A stretch of DNA of 32,976 nt from Mesotaenium endlicherianum (taxonomy: Eukaryota; Streptophyta; Zygnematophyceae; Zygnematales; Mesotaeniaceae), in the NCBI GenBank assembly GCA_009602735.1, contig WELA01002119.1, positions 382,451-415,426 of the forward strand, given 5' to 3'. The notes beneath the pieces are model-generated. The model was not told the DNA's origin and made no database searches. It saw only the letters and a program-made list of their open reading frames with translations. Below are positions 10,501-20,899 of this stretch, in pieces. Numbering within the stretch: the stretch's first letter is position 1; each line of letters begins with the position of its first letter. The position numbers and the translations under genes were made by a program.

Positions 10501-13500
10501 GGATTGAATACTGTGCGAGGCAGCTTGAGAGAAGGATGTCAAGGGCTGCATGAGAATGGCCGAGGCGTCGGCTATTGTTGCAGCTCTTGTCCTCGGCCTA
10601 GTCATGACAGGGATGGGGTATGACGACATCTCACCTCACTCTGTGACTTGCTTGCCTGGCGTCTGCAGGGCTGCTGACGGGTCTGGTTGTCGACTCGGGT
10701 GACGGCGTCACACACGTGGTGAGCTTCCGCTGTTTGACTTGAGGCAGCCTCAGACATGCACCGCCACACTGGCATGCACTGTATGCAGCCACTGAGGCGG
10801 TGGCATTTCCGTGGTATGAGTAGCAAGAGGATGCCGAAGTCGTAGCCGTGTGTCTCGCAGCCGCTGAGACTAATGTGGCACTCCCGTTTTTTGTCAGGTG
10901 CCTGTCGTGGATGGCTATGCCTTCCCTCACCTCACCAAGCGCATGGGCATCGCTGGCCGCCACATCACCTCGTACCTCGTCGACCTTCTCCTGCGAAGAG
11001 GGTATTGACCATGGCCTCCAACTTTTCCTCCCACTCCTCTCACCTCTCCCGCCCCTCACTTCCCTCCCCCCNNNNNNNNNNNNNNNNNNNNNNNNNNNNN
11101 NNNNNNNNNNNNNNNNNNNNNNNNNNNNNNNNNNNNNNNNNNNNNNNNNNNNNNNNNNNNNNNNNNNNNNNNNNNNNNNNNNNNNNNNNNNNNNNNNNNN
11201 NNNNNNNNNNNNNNNNNNNNNNNNNNNNNNNNNNNNNNNNNNNNNNNNNNNNNNNNNNNNNNNNNNNNNNNNNNNNNNNNNNNNNNNNNNNNNNNNNNNN
11301 NNNNNNNNNNNNNNNNNNNNNNNNNNNNNNNNNNNNNNNNNNNNNNNNNNNNNNNNNNNNNNNNNNNNNNNNNNNNNNNNNNNNNNNNNNNNNNNNNNNN
11401 NNNNNNNNNNNNNNNNNNNNNNNNNNNNNNNNNNNNNNNNNNNNNNNNNNNNNNNNNNNNNNNNNNNNNNNNNNNNNNNNNNNNNNNNNNNNNNNNNNNN
11501 NNNNNNNNNNNNNNNNNNNNNNNNNNNNNNNNNNNNNNNNNNNNNNNNNNNNNNNNNNNNNNNNNNNNNNNNNNNNNNNNNNNNNNNNNNNNNNNNNNNN
11601 NNNNNNNNNNNNNNNNNNNNNNNNNNNNNNNNNNNNNNNNNNNNNNNNNNNNNNNNNNNNNNNNNNNNNNNNNCCCCCCTCTCTTCCTCTTAAACACATC
11701 CCGCCCCCTCTGGGCTTCGTCTGTGGCTTCCGCTTCTGCCACTGATTCAACAGATTCTATCTGTCTGATGCTATTTCCCCTGGCCCGCTGTGAAAGAGCC
11801 GTCCTCGGCCAGCTGTGTGAATGGTGAGCACGTCTCTCCACGACTAAGCTGCCGTTTCTCTTGCTCCGTCTTCGTGAGCGCTCCTCTACAGCAGGGCAGT
11901 TTGTGGATCATACCTCCCTACCCTGAACAGCAGGCAGTCGCGTGTGGCAATGGGGACGAGTGCCAGGAAGAACCGCGAGCGTCAACGTTGTCGTGACGGC
12001 GCTGAAGTTTGATGCTAGTGGTCGCTACTGTTGTTGCAGCTCTCTCATTTCTGCTGAGCTGTGCTCTTCTCTGAGACCTTCCCTCCCACTTGTGATCCAC
12101 AGCTGGCCGTGATCTACGACACGCCTGGCATTATTCTCCAAGTGTGCTGCTTCCTGCTGCTGGCTGACCACGTCCGATTTCCACATCCCCCCCTTTGCAG
12201 GTACGCGTTCAATCGCACGTCAGATTTCGAGACGGTGCGCGAGATGAAGGAGGACCTCTGCTATGTCAGGTTCACTCACGCCTCCCTCCTGACGACCATA
12301 TGCCCCTCTCCCTTTTCTGTCTTGACTTGAAAGCGCTTTTTGCAGGGGCAAAGTGCCCCGACCTCTGACGCCCCACCCGGCGTGGCAAATGCCTGTGCCC
12401 CTGGAGTGTCAGCGCAGCGGCGCCTTGCAAGCTGACTGGGTCGCATTTCTGCAGGATGACTTCTGAACAAGGAGCATCCCAAAGGGCCTCGGTGTACCCC
12501 TGCTCGTGTCAGAGCCCTGGCATTTTGATGCCACTGTGTGTTCCCAAAAGGAAGTGGAGGCTGCCCTCTGGCCGTCCATCCCGCGCTCAAAGGAGCTCTT
12601 CCTTTCTTGTTGGCCTTCCGCTTGACCTTGTAATTACTTGGCCTTATGATTGACAAGGAGGCACAAAGTTGTGTGGGCGTTGCGGCAGCGCCGACTTCAA
12701 GCGGGAGATGCAGCTGGCGCTGGAGACCACCATCCTGGTCAAGTCGTACACGGTACCTCTCGCTCCTCCTCTCCTGCTCTCCCGCGCCTGCTCTCTTATT
12801 GTCCGAGACGCGCCTTTGGTCCACTGAAGCGGCATCTCAAGTGACCATCTTTTGCGGAAGCTTTGTGAGTGGGAGCACTGTCAAGCCCATTTGCATGTTC
12901 CTACTTGCTGAACTACGGGGTTCTGGTGATTGAAGAAGGAGTTGCTGCATCAGCATCAGAAGCAGCAGTATCCGCATCAGCAGCACCGACCTCAGCTGCT
13001 GCTGCAGCAGCAACAGGAGGAGCAGATGGAGCAGCAGCAGCAGACTCAGTCATCCCGCAGACTTTGACATATTGCAGCATTTGATCTTATCATGGATGCC
13101 TGTAATGCTTGCCTGTGGCAAGCAGAGGATCTCCTTCTTAAAATGTTACACCTGGCGCAAGCTGGAGCAAGTGGTTCTGACTGATTGCCAACAGTTGCCA
13201 GATGGCAGGGTCATCAAAGTGGGAGCGGAGCGCTTCCAAGCGCCCGAGGCTCTCTTCACGCCTGTCAGTACCGCACACCTGTCACCCCCCCCTCTGTCCC
13301 CAGCTGTCACGATCTGCCACGTGGACATGAAGCAGCACTATGCTAGATGCAGCCTGACCTCTCGCTACAAGACCGACAACTTTAGAGGAAGCACATCACC
13401 GCGACCTTGCTGTGGCTCCAGCTGAATGGCCCCCACGCTTCTTGCAAGCGTGCTTGGCGAGTCGTTTCGTGCCTCGAGCCAGCAGACTGAAGGGCATGTT

Positions 13501-16223
13501 TGGGCTCATTCATGTCAAGAGTCCGTCGCCCAGCAGTCCACCCCGTGGTTGACTTTTTCAGTAGGTGCACGCCTGCTTGCTGCAAAGGACTGCGCCCGAC
13601 AGGTTGGGAGAGCGGCTCTCTGCCCGGATGCTGCTGGCGCCTGTGCGTGCACATGCACATGCACATGCACACGCACATGCGCATGCTTCGTGACGGCGCA
13701 AGCGGGGGCTGGCAGCTTGAACTGGCCTGACCGTATTGGGGAGGGGTGGGGAGAGCAGGAGCTAATGGACAAAGAGGGCGACGGGCTGGCGGACGTTGTC
13801 TTCCGCGCCATCCAGGAGATGGACATCGACAACCGCATGGTGGTACGCCCCTTGCTCCCCTGCTCCCCTGCTCCCTGCTCTTTGTCTCTGCTCCCTGCTT
13901 CCTGCCCCCCCCCCAAAAAAATAATAATCTGCAGGCTTGTCAGGGCTCTCATTGTGATGAGCGTGCTTACTGTCCTGCATTTGCTCTGCTGTGCGTGAGG
14001 CCATGGATGCCTCAGACTGCTTTAGGCTGCCTAATGCTGCTGCTGGGGCTGCCCCTGACGGTACTGCTGCCACTGCTGCAATTGTGGTTGGTGTGCTGGC
14101 GCCTCCACTGCTCCCATGAGTGTGTGCTTGGCCACTTATAGGTAAGGGCTGCACACTCTTTTCAGCCGATGCAGGGTCGCATGTCAACCTGCGTGGGGAT
14201 AATCCTCTATTCGTCCTGCACATGTGGTGCATGCCAGCCAGCCAGTCAGCTAGAGAGAGAGCATCGGGCGGACAGACATTAGTAACAGCATTCTTATCTG
14301 AAAATCCCTCCATGTGCGAGAGTGCTCGCCCACTTGTGCTCTGTGCATTGGCCGTTGCTTTTTGCTCTCCGTCCAGGGGATCAGAAGGTTGGGAGAGCTG
14401 GCTCTTGAAAATATAGTTGGCTCCTCATACATGTGTGTGTGTGGGTGTGTGTGCGTGTGTGCGTGTGTGCATGTGGGCACGGGACACGTGATATGTGCCA
14501 GCTGTACCAACATATAGTGCTGAGTGGCGGCAGCACCATGTACCCTGGCCTTCCCAGCAGGTGTGCCTCTCTCTTCCCCCGTCCCAGGGCCCTGACAGCA
14601 GGCCCCGTAGCAACCCAGCCTCAGTAGGCGCCGCCGTGTTCGAAGTGGCTGGCTGCAAGGCGTGTATACTTGCGTTTCAATGCCCAATGTGGAGCAATCT
14701 GCATGTGATGTGTGGTTGTGGAAGCTGGTGCCCTCCCTTCCGAGTGGTAATGCGTGGACATGTCGTGAGCAGAGCAGGCGTAGCTTTTACACTCCTGCTC
14801 TCTTCAGGATGCTGAGCTTGGCGCATGCACTTCTCGCTCCTTTTCCGCCACGGGCGCAGGCGATGGCGGCTGAGCTGCCACTCCTTTGGTCCCTTAGGCG
14901 TGGAGTCTCGTCTCACCCCTGTGTGTGGCCTGCTGAGCTGGCTGCACGGTGCAGGCTGGAGACGGAGCTGAAGGAGCGCTACTTGAGAGTTGTTCTCCGG
15001 GGGAACCGCGATGGCCTCAGGGTACTCGTGCTGCTCTCTCCTCTCTCCTCACTGCTCACTCCTCAGGCTTCACGGCTGAGCCAGAGTCCGTCACGTTCGA
15101 CTGGTCCTTGGTAGTTGAGGCTTAGGCTCTGCCAGCAGAAGTCCCCTCATGCGCCAGTTTGCTCTCAAGTGCTGCTGCTGCATCCGTGAACCAGGTCGCT
15201 CCTTTCAGTGGTAGCTGCTGGAGCAGCTAGACTATATGTATGTATGCCCGCGTGCGTGCCTTTACGCCTGCTCTGGCTCGAGGAGGACATGCGAGAGGCA
15301 GCACCGGGCCGATAGTCATATGCTGTGCAGTGTTTAAGGAGTGGATCGCGTGCATGCAGGCATGCATGCAAACCTGCATGCTCTGGCCGCATGGAGCAGG
15401 GCAAGGGTTGAAGTGGTGTCTTGACCTTGTGTCTCTACTGGTCCCTTCTTGGGGTGCATGCAGAAGCTGCGACTGCGGATTGAAGACCCTCCCCGACGGA
15501 AGCACATGGTCTTCCTTGGTGGCGCTGTGTTGGCAGACATCATGAAGGTGGCTTTCTCTTTACCCCCCCCCCCTCCTTCTTTCCCTTCCCCACAGCCTTG
15601 TCCATACTCCTTCCCTGCTTCTTCCTTCACCTAGCGTCCCCGCCTCATTTCACTATATTGTGGTCTTAGAAGATAATGCATGTGTACATCGCGGAAGTAA
15701 GTATTATCATTGGGTCTCTGCTGAGCTTGATGCTCTGCTATATTTCTGGAGTGAGCAGACAGCAGACCAAGCAGGAATGTGTCTTCTTTGATGTTTCAAA
15801 ATCATCTCCTGTCATTATGCATTTGGCAGTTAGATTTTGGAACCCCTGGCTGTGTTGGCGAGGTTGTTTTGTATTGCTTGGTGACTATCAAGTACTTTAA
15901 TGTTATCTGCTCCAACCTTAATAATGAGCACTCCGCTAAGGAGGCAGTTATTGCAGCCTATAGTGCCGTCTTTTGCCACATAATTCTCAAACCAACCCCT
16001 CATCTATTCCCAAATTTGTTTTTTCATTCATGTGGAGGGCACTCAAATTGTTGCGAAAATGTTGAAACCCTTCGACCGTGAATCTGCTAGTTGGTGCCGT
16101 GCTGTTCTCTGGGATGTGTCTCACATGCTTCTTGTCTTGCAGGACAAGCCGGAATTTTGGATCAGCAAACAGGAGTACGAGGAGGAGGGAGTCAAGTGCT
16201 TGAGAAAGTGCGGCCAAGCATAA
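7527..16223 (+). CDS. Actin-related protein 2 (Arp2), complete 15-exon gene
   Basis: Exons: 7527-7571, 7794-7904, 8791-8925, 9321-9392, 10238-10316, 10669-10718, 10898-11001, 12201-12269, 12689-12752, 13195-13263, 13759-13842, 14502-14560, 14955-15021, 15464-15547, 16143-16223 (TAA). All introns are GT-AG and all phases agree, giving 390 residues, the normal Arp2 length. Arp2 and Arp3 form the pseudo-dimer of the Arp2/3 complex, which nucleates branched actin filaments in the cytoplasm. Visible actin-fold signatures are the nucleotide loop [18 protein letters not shown] (residues 10-27), the second phosphate loop [16 protein letters not shown] (near 156), [35 protein letters not shown] (near 300) and [18 protein letters not shown] (near 342). 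The start is the first ATG, directly before the conserved VCDNGTG. Exon 7 reads into a stop just past its donor, which is normal intron sequence. Intron 7 contains the assembly gap; no coding sequence appears to be lost because exons 7 and 8 join in phase. Confidence 0.96.
10139..10230 (+). repeat. TG/CG alternating tract just before ARP2 exon 5
   Basis: An imperfect run of TG and CG dinucleotides ends about eight bases before the acceptor AG of ARP2 intron 4, in the place where a pyrimidine tract would normally be. Such DNA can adopt Z-form, and the RNA would be UG-rich. Confidence 0.85.
11072..11673. other. Assembly gap (602 N) within ARP2 intron 7
   Basis: The gap is bordered on both sides by runs of C inside a CT-rich stretch (TCCCTCCCCCC before, CCCCCCTCTCTTCC after). 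This suggests that a long C/CT-rich simple repeat could not be sequenced or assembled. Flanking exons 7 and 8 of ARP2 join in phase. Any frame that runs through the Ns is meaningless. Confidence 0.98.
12940..13048 (+). repeat. CAG/CTG-rich segment in ARP2 intron 9
   Basis: This stretch is dominated by CAG, CTG and CAT triplets without being a pure repeat. One frame encodes a Gln-rich peptide of about 40 residues and another an Ala/Ser-rich one. Both stop soon afterwards, and ARP2 exons 9 and 10 join correctly without it. It is most simply a degenerate triplet repeat in an intron. Confidence 0.6.
13651..13686 (+). repeat. Hexanucleotide (ACATGC)n repeat, six imperfect copies
   Basis: Six head-to-tail copies of ACATGC, two with single-base changes, lie in ARP2 intron 10 about 70 bases before exon 11. 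Here the CA side is on the RNA strand, the opposite orientation to most dinucleotide tracts in the window. Confidence 0.85.
14431..14476 (+). repeat. TG-rich tract before ARP2 exon 12
   Basis: A nearly continuous (TG)n tract with occasional CG and GG interruptions lies 25-70 bases upstream of the acceptor of ARP2 intron 11. Together with the tract before exon 5 it shows that UG-rich sequence recurs close to acceptors in this gene. Confidence 0.85.
15352..15381. repeat. GCATGC-rich inverted repeat in ARP2 intron 13
   Basis: GCATGCAGG at 15352-15360 pairs exactly with CCTGCATGC at 15373-15381 across a 12-base loop, which is itself made of CATGCATGC. The stem could extend as a small cruciform or RNA hairpin. 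It lies about 80 bases upstream of exon 14. Confidence 0.7.
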
Positions 16224-18409
16224 GTGTTAAAATTTGTAGTGCAACAAAGGGGGGTGCCTAGCGGAAGAGGTACTTGGGCATTGAGAACTAGTATGTGTCT
16301 AATGTACATCACCATATTGGAGATTGACCCATCTACTTCCAACTCACTATGTATATAAAGCGATTGAACCCTACGGTCATGGTTGGTGGTGATGTGCATT
16401 GCCTTCAAACACTTCAAAATAGGCACGATGGCAACTTCGGGCGTCTAATATTACAACAGAACTAGTGGGAACGAGAAGGCCAAGTTTTTTAAGTAGTACC
16501 TTGAGATTCAAAGCAGGAATGTCCCTTGATCCAAGTGTGGCCATTCATGAACGTGATGGTTCAAGAGGTGTGCATAGTGAGAATGCAGTTTGTTTTATGC
16601 TTTTTTGAGTAAGATTGTTGTTTTTTTAAAGGTGGACAAGGTGTTGGCGTGTTTTATTGCTAAAGGTCAGCTTCTTCGCACTTCAAGTTTTTCTCATTTG
16701 ATTCAAGTAGGTCGTAGACAACCGAAAGATCAACCTCCAACTTTTCTGTGCTTGAACCTTGCACGTTTCACAGATAATGTGGAATATTTTATGTCCTACA
16801 CAAGTGACATAGAAATGGCCAGCTCTTTCAGAATGCAATCTGATACAATTTGCTCAAGAATGATATCACTAATGCAGTCACTATATCTTGTAATGTGAGG
16901 CACATATACGCTCTTACGAACAATGGGAAAATGTAGTGGAAGATCACGACATGGTCAAAATTGATGAAGGCCTGACTGTGGCAACGTAGATCTTTTTGTT
17001 TCTTTTCTGGTTGATAGAAGGTGCTTAAGGACCACGTTTGGAGCATGCAACAAGATAGAATCGAAAAATGGCACTGAATGTCTCGCCACTTTGGCGAATA
17101 TGGCTCACTTAAGGGCTCATCGTCACTACAGTTGCACCACCCAACCTACTAGTGATATCAGCTGAGGGCCACGTCGTTTCGGCTAAAGACCAATTCATCA
17201 GAAGCACATAGATCGTACTAAGTTTGAGAAGTTGCATAAGAGCAGCTGATAGGAGGCACATGTAATGATTTGCCCTAGTCTATCTTACGTTTGTCTTCGG
17301 CCCGCTGCGGCCAGCTGCGGCACGCTGCTGCGGAGCACCTTGCCCTGGTTGCAGACCCTGCCATGGCCTGGGCCAGCCAGGGCCCTGCACCAGCCTGCAC
17401 CCAGCCTGCGTCAACTGTTATTGGCTGCAAGTATAGGTCGCATGTGGTAGAAGGCTCTGATGAAAAGTAGCAGGATATTCTTCCGATTGGCACCAATTTT
17501 AGGTCCTTACGCAACTCGGCTTAGATCTTTCTCCTGTCCAGATTGGGCAGCGCACCACTGGACGCGGTTGAACTGGGTTGAACGTCCAAAAACACGAGAC
17601 AAGTGTAAAAGGTCATGCGGAAAATGCAGTCCTCCAGGTTCCTGACCTCCAAACTCCTCAGGACCATCGAAAAAGAGGGAATCTATGGCCGTCCGAGAGG
17701 CTTCAAGAATACGCATGTCAAATTGTCAATCGGCTTGAGCAGTCGCACTTGAGTGGGCGTGGCACGGCGGTCGGATATATACGCTGGAGAATTGGGGCAT
17801 CTTGAATCCACCCGTTGCAAAGAGGCCGAAGATAGCCGAAATACAGCAACCTGCTGGCTGCTGCTGGCAATCTGCTTCAGGAAGTTGCCCGAAGTTGATA
17901 AAATTGCTGGACGATGATTGGTAGTGACCAGGAGTGACTGAGAAAAGTGAAGTAGGCTCGTGCCAATGCGTGCCAACACAAATTATCCTGCAGTTTCCTT
18001 TCTGTTACTGATGACATCAAGGAGACGGTTGAAAATGTTAAGGAACAAACTCCTGAAAAGTGCTAGACCGAGTGTTGAAAAAGAGCCGTCGATGCGACTT
18101 TCTCTCTACAAAAATACGGTCTAGATTCTTAAGATGATTTACCAGATTTAAGATTTGAGAATAATGGAGCAGCTTCCTGTCACCGCAGCAGCTGGCAGCT
18201 GTGAACGGGCCAGGAAAAAGTGGTAAGAGCATCTTGCCTCCTGCTTCACTCCAGCGGATTCTAGCCGTGAGCTCAGTAAAGCTGCATCACACCAGATCAG
18301 ATCATAGCTTCTCATTTTCTTCGACGGTTTCGAGCAGTGCTAGGAGTCCGGAGAGATAAAGAATAGTTCATTTGCAGGTTGCTCCAACATATTAAGCTAG
18401 CGACGTGAG
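16224..18409. other. Intergenic region between ARP2 and the 97-aa gene
   Basis: The first few hundred bases should be the ARP2 3' UTR. The region is AT-rich with many stops on both strands apart from a short GC-rich island at about 17298-17416. Open frames such as 16590-16898 show no coding character. The right end should contain the promoter and 5' UTR of the 97-residue gene, but I see no clear TATA box. Confidence 0.5.
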
Positions 18410-18506
18410 GTAAGGTCTCATAAGCATCATTGACATCATTGGACGGAGAACCGGCCTCACATTTATTGGAGTTTGCTAAAACTTTTTACTTTGCGCTTAA
18501 CAACAG
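18410..18506 (+). other. Probable 5'-UTR intron of the 97-aa gene
   Basis: A strong donor (GAG followed by GTAAGG) at 18410 and an acceptor CAACAG at 18501-18506 bracket 97 bases. The end of this stretch is T-rich and contains a CTAAAAC branch-like motif. The acceptor lies only four bases before the ATG at 18511. This supports a spliced leader, but no transcript evidence is available. Confidence 0.5.
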
Positions 18507-18510
18507 GACT

Positions 18511-18804
18511 ATGAATACCCAGGAGTCAAGGCCAGCTGCCGCTGGGTATGTCAATGCGAATCACGTGAAGCCCAACCTTTATGGCAGTGAGAGGATCATC
18601 GGTAGTGCATACCATCCTCAGCAGGATAGTAGGCCCGTGTTTGGTGCTTCAAGGGGCTTGTCTTACACATCACCATCGCGTCAGCCTGGGGGAAGATCGG
18701 CAATTGCCAATGCTTTTCAGAAGATGAGGGAATACAAGGAGCTGAAGACAGCTGGTGTTAACGTCGTTCCTAGGCCTGCTGCTGCACCTCGCAGCATAGC
18801 TTAA
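18511..18804 (+). CDS. Unrecognised 97-residue protein
   Basis: The frame runs from ATG at 18511 to TAA at 18802-18804. I chose this ATG because a likely splice acceptor lies four bases upstream and the longer frame reads through that intron. The protein is basic, rich in Ala, Ser, Pro, Gly and Arg and probably mostly disordered in its first 65 residues (YGSERIIGSAYHPQQDSRP, then SYTSPSRQPGG). A short helix-prone block, SAIANAFQKMREYKELKTAG, lies near residues 65-85. It has no signal peptide or membrane segment. Mixed, non-repetitive codon use and a clean structure suggest a real gene, but I recognise no family and assign no function. It converges on the ZFYVE26-like gene downstream. Confidence 0.6.
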   Translation: MNTQESRPAAAGYVNANHVKPNLYGSERIIGSAYHPQQDSRPVFGASRGLSYTSPSRQPGGRSAIANAFQKMREYKELKTAGVNVVPRPAAAPRSIA

Positions 18805-20863
18805 GCCTGTGTACCATGAGGGAGGATCAGAACTCGTCAGCCATCCCGGGGTGTACATGAAGGCATTGTCCTGTGTATTTTGTATATAGATTGGAGGACA
18901 AATAGCATTAGAACATCCCGTAGCTTTTGCTCCTAGTGGAGTGTGTCTCGCCTGAGATAATGGACGACATGTATAGGCCACCCATGTGGCACGTTCTACC
19001 TTGTCAATGCTAAGAGTATAGAAGGTGTGAAGGAGAGGTGGTGGCCATGGGGATGGCACAGAAGCTTGTCCCCTTGGCACAAAGTTTTCAATTTCATTGT
19101 CGTATAGATGATCAGATGGATACATTCTGAAGTAGCCATTCGCTGGGCATGTGACTAGCGTCCTCTTGTTGTAATATTTATCTGTTTCAATATATATACT
19201 GTACTTTAAAAGGCCTGCATCCTGATCATTGTTGGGACAAGCTTTGCAGCATGTACAACTTGTTGGTACACTCCTTTTTGGAGAATTCGGAAGCTTCACC
19301 AGAGCTTAGTGCTTGGTAGTTAAGTATATTTTAACTTCATGCACAACATCCTGTTCTATTTTGTACGATCTGCGTGTTTCTTAAGTTAGTTTGTTTCTGC
19401 ACTCAGAAGTGTTTGAGTACTTTGCAATTACTGCAGTGCCTGAGCTTCCGATGTATGTTGCTTGATACTGCGGCGGTATTTTGCTTCAAATTGGTGAGAA
19501 TCTCATAGAACACGTTGTGCAACTGCTGTGGTGCCCCCTTTCGAGATGTCCGCTGCTTTATTGTCCTCTTGGTGTTACACTATACGAGGGAGAAATGTAG
19601 AAAGTTCTGGATCCGCATGTTCAGCGAAAATCACCAAACTGCAATTAGCCCTTGTAAGTGTTAAGCATGCCACTTGAGAGCAGTCCCTCCTTGTTCTTGC
19701 TTCATGAGTTCTGCCACAAATAATCATTTTGGGTGACGTAAGGCCTCCGACCAAGAGCCAATATATTGCGGTCCAAATTGCAGGCTGGTTGGAACAGGTA
19801 CATGTCTTACAACATTGCTCATATCCTTGGCCTACAATTTTTGCAAATAAGTGTTCTAGGTCGGCTGTGCACAGAGAAGCTTATTTAGCACGAAGTTTGG
19901 GGCACTTTTCTGGGTCGTGGATTGATGTTTAATATTGTGAAGTTTGCCAGCAAGCAGACAAAAGATGTGTCAATAAGTGCATCTAAGAACAAAGTGACTC
20001 CTATCTACATTAACCTTCACAACAAGCTGTATTTGCACATAGTGGTAAAGAGGTTCCCTGGACCGTTTGGTCCACAAATCTGGATGTGCTATAACTGGCC
20101 ATGACCATTTCAGATTCATTTTTGCACTAGGTGAAGGAGCAACTGTCGTGAACATCTGAAGCTCAGTGGTGGAAGTGTCGAAAACATCTGCTGTCCACAG
20201 ACGTGAGATGCAGTCAAGAGATAAGACGTGGTAACAAAGAATGCCTGCAATTGCGCATGGGTAAGTATGAGCTCAGACATGCTGCTGACAATATATTCCA
20301 AGCATGCCAATTTTTTTTTTTTGATTATGCGATGATGCTTAGAAGAGGACACCACCACCTCATACTTCAAATGCTAACTTCATTCATTTTTGTTCCTGCT
20401 TAGTCTAAGGCCCATGACGTGGAATAAGTCTTAATCCTACTTTCCACCTTCCCCACGACTTCTATCTGAATGAGAAGCTACAAAATCTTCAGCAAAGTGG
20501 TCATGACGACAAAAGGACAGCAGTCAATGCCAGCGATCTCCCCTCTGCTCACAATGGCCGACTTCGAGAGGTTTTGCGACCTTAGTGGAGACTAGTGACT
20601 CTTTGAGCGGAGGTCCACTTGTGGTTATACATATCAGAGACCTCCACGTGCGTGCTCTCTCCGGGCTCTTTCCCGGGTTGCAAATTAAGCCCTTGCATCA
20701 GGTGCAGCCTTGGCTGCAGCACATACCAACAGTCGCGGAGCCGTCAGCTATCGAGCCCAGGCTTACGCACGCTTGCTTGGCACCAACCACCGATGCACAA
20801 ATTGCCTCCTATGATCAATCCATAAAAAGTACATTCCCTGAGCTTTCACATCAAAGGCTCAAT
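18805..20863. other. Intergenic region between convergent genes
   Basis: Roughly 2 kb of AT-rich sequence follows the 97-residue gene and precedes the 3' end of the minus-strand ZFYVE26-like gene. It contains a run of 12 T at 20311-20322 and many stops on both strands. Open frames such as 18670-19299 on the minus strand lie largely over the 3' UTR or antisense to the 97-residue gene and show no domain features. I see no RNA gene or mobile element. Confidence 0.5.
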
Positions 20864-20869
20864 TTTATT
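20864..20869 (-). terminator. AATAAA polyadenylation signal of the ZFYVE26-like gene
   Basis: On the minus strand AATAAA begins 31 bases after the TAG stop codon of the last ZFYVE26-like exon, and the following sequence is AT- and T-containing. It is a canonical match at a plausible though rather short distance. Confidence 0.55.
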
Positions 20870-20899
20870 CCCTAAGGAAGTATGCAGGCGGGCGAGCTG

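Noticed and set aside
10898..11012. Apparent stop codon after RRGY in ARP2, suggesting a pseudogene
   Set aside because: The stop lies inside the intron. The exon ends two bases into the glycine codon at a GT donor and exon 8 completes it in phase.
10848..11841. Frames of 236-290 residues spanning the N gap
   Set aside because: Most of their length is unknown bases, and the ends are ARP2 intron and exon read in other frames.
12101..12180. Exon-like frame reading [11 protein letters not shown] in ARP2 intron 7
   Set aside because: Arp2 is complete and in phase without it, and no family match or donor/acceptor pair of suitable phase is needed.
16590..16898. 102-residue plus-strand frame after ARP2
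   Set aside because: It is AT-rich, has no domain features and lies in the likely 3' UTR or intergenic DNA with similar random frames opposite.
18670..19299. 209-residue minus-strand frame opposite the 97-residue gene
   Set aside because: It is antisense to a better-supported gene and its 3' UTR, has no recognisable motifs and no splice support.
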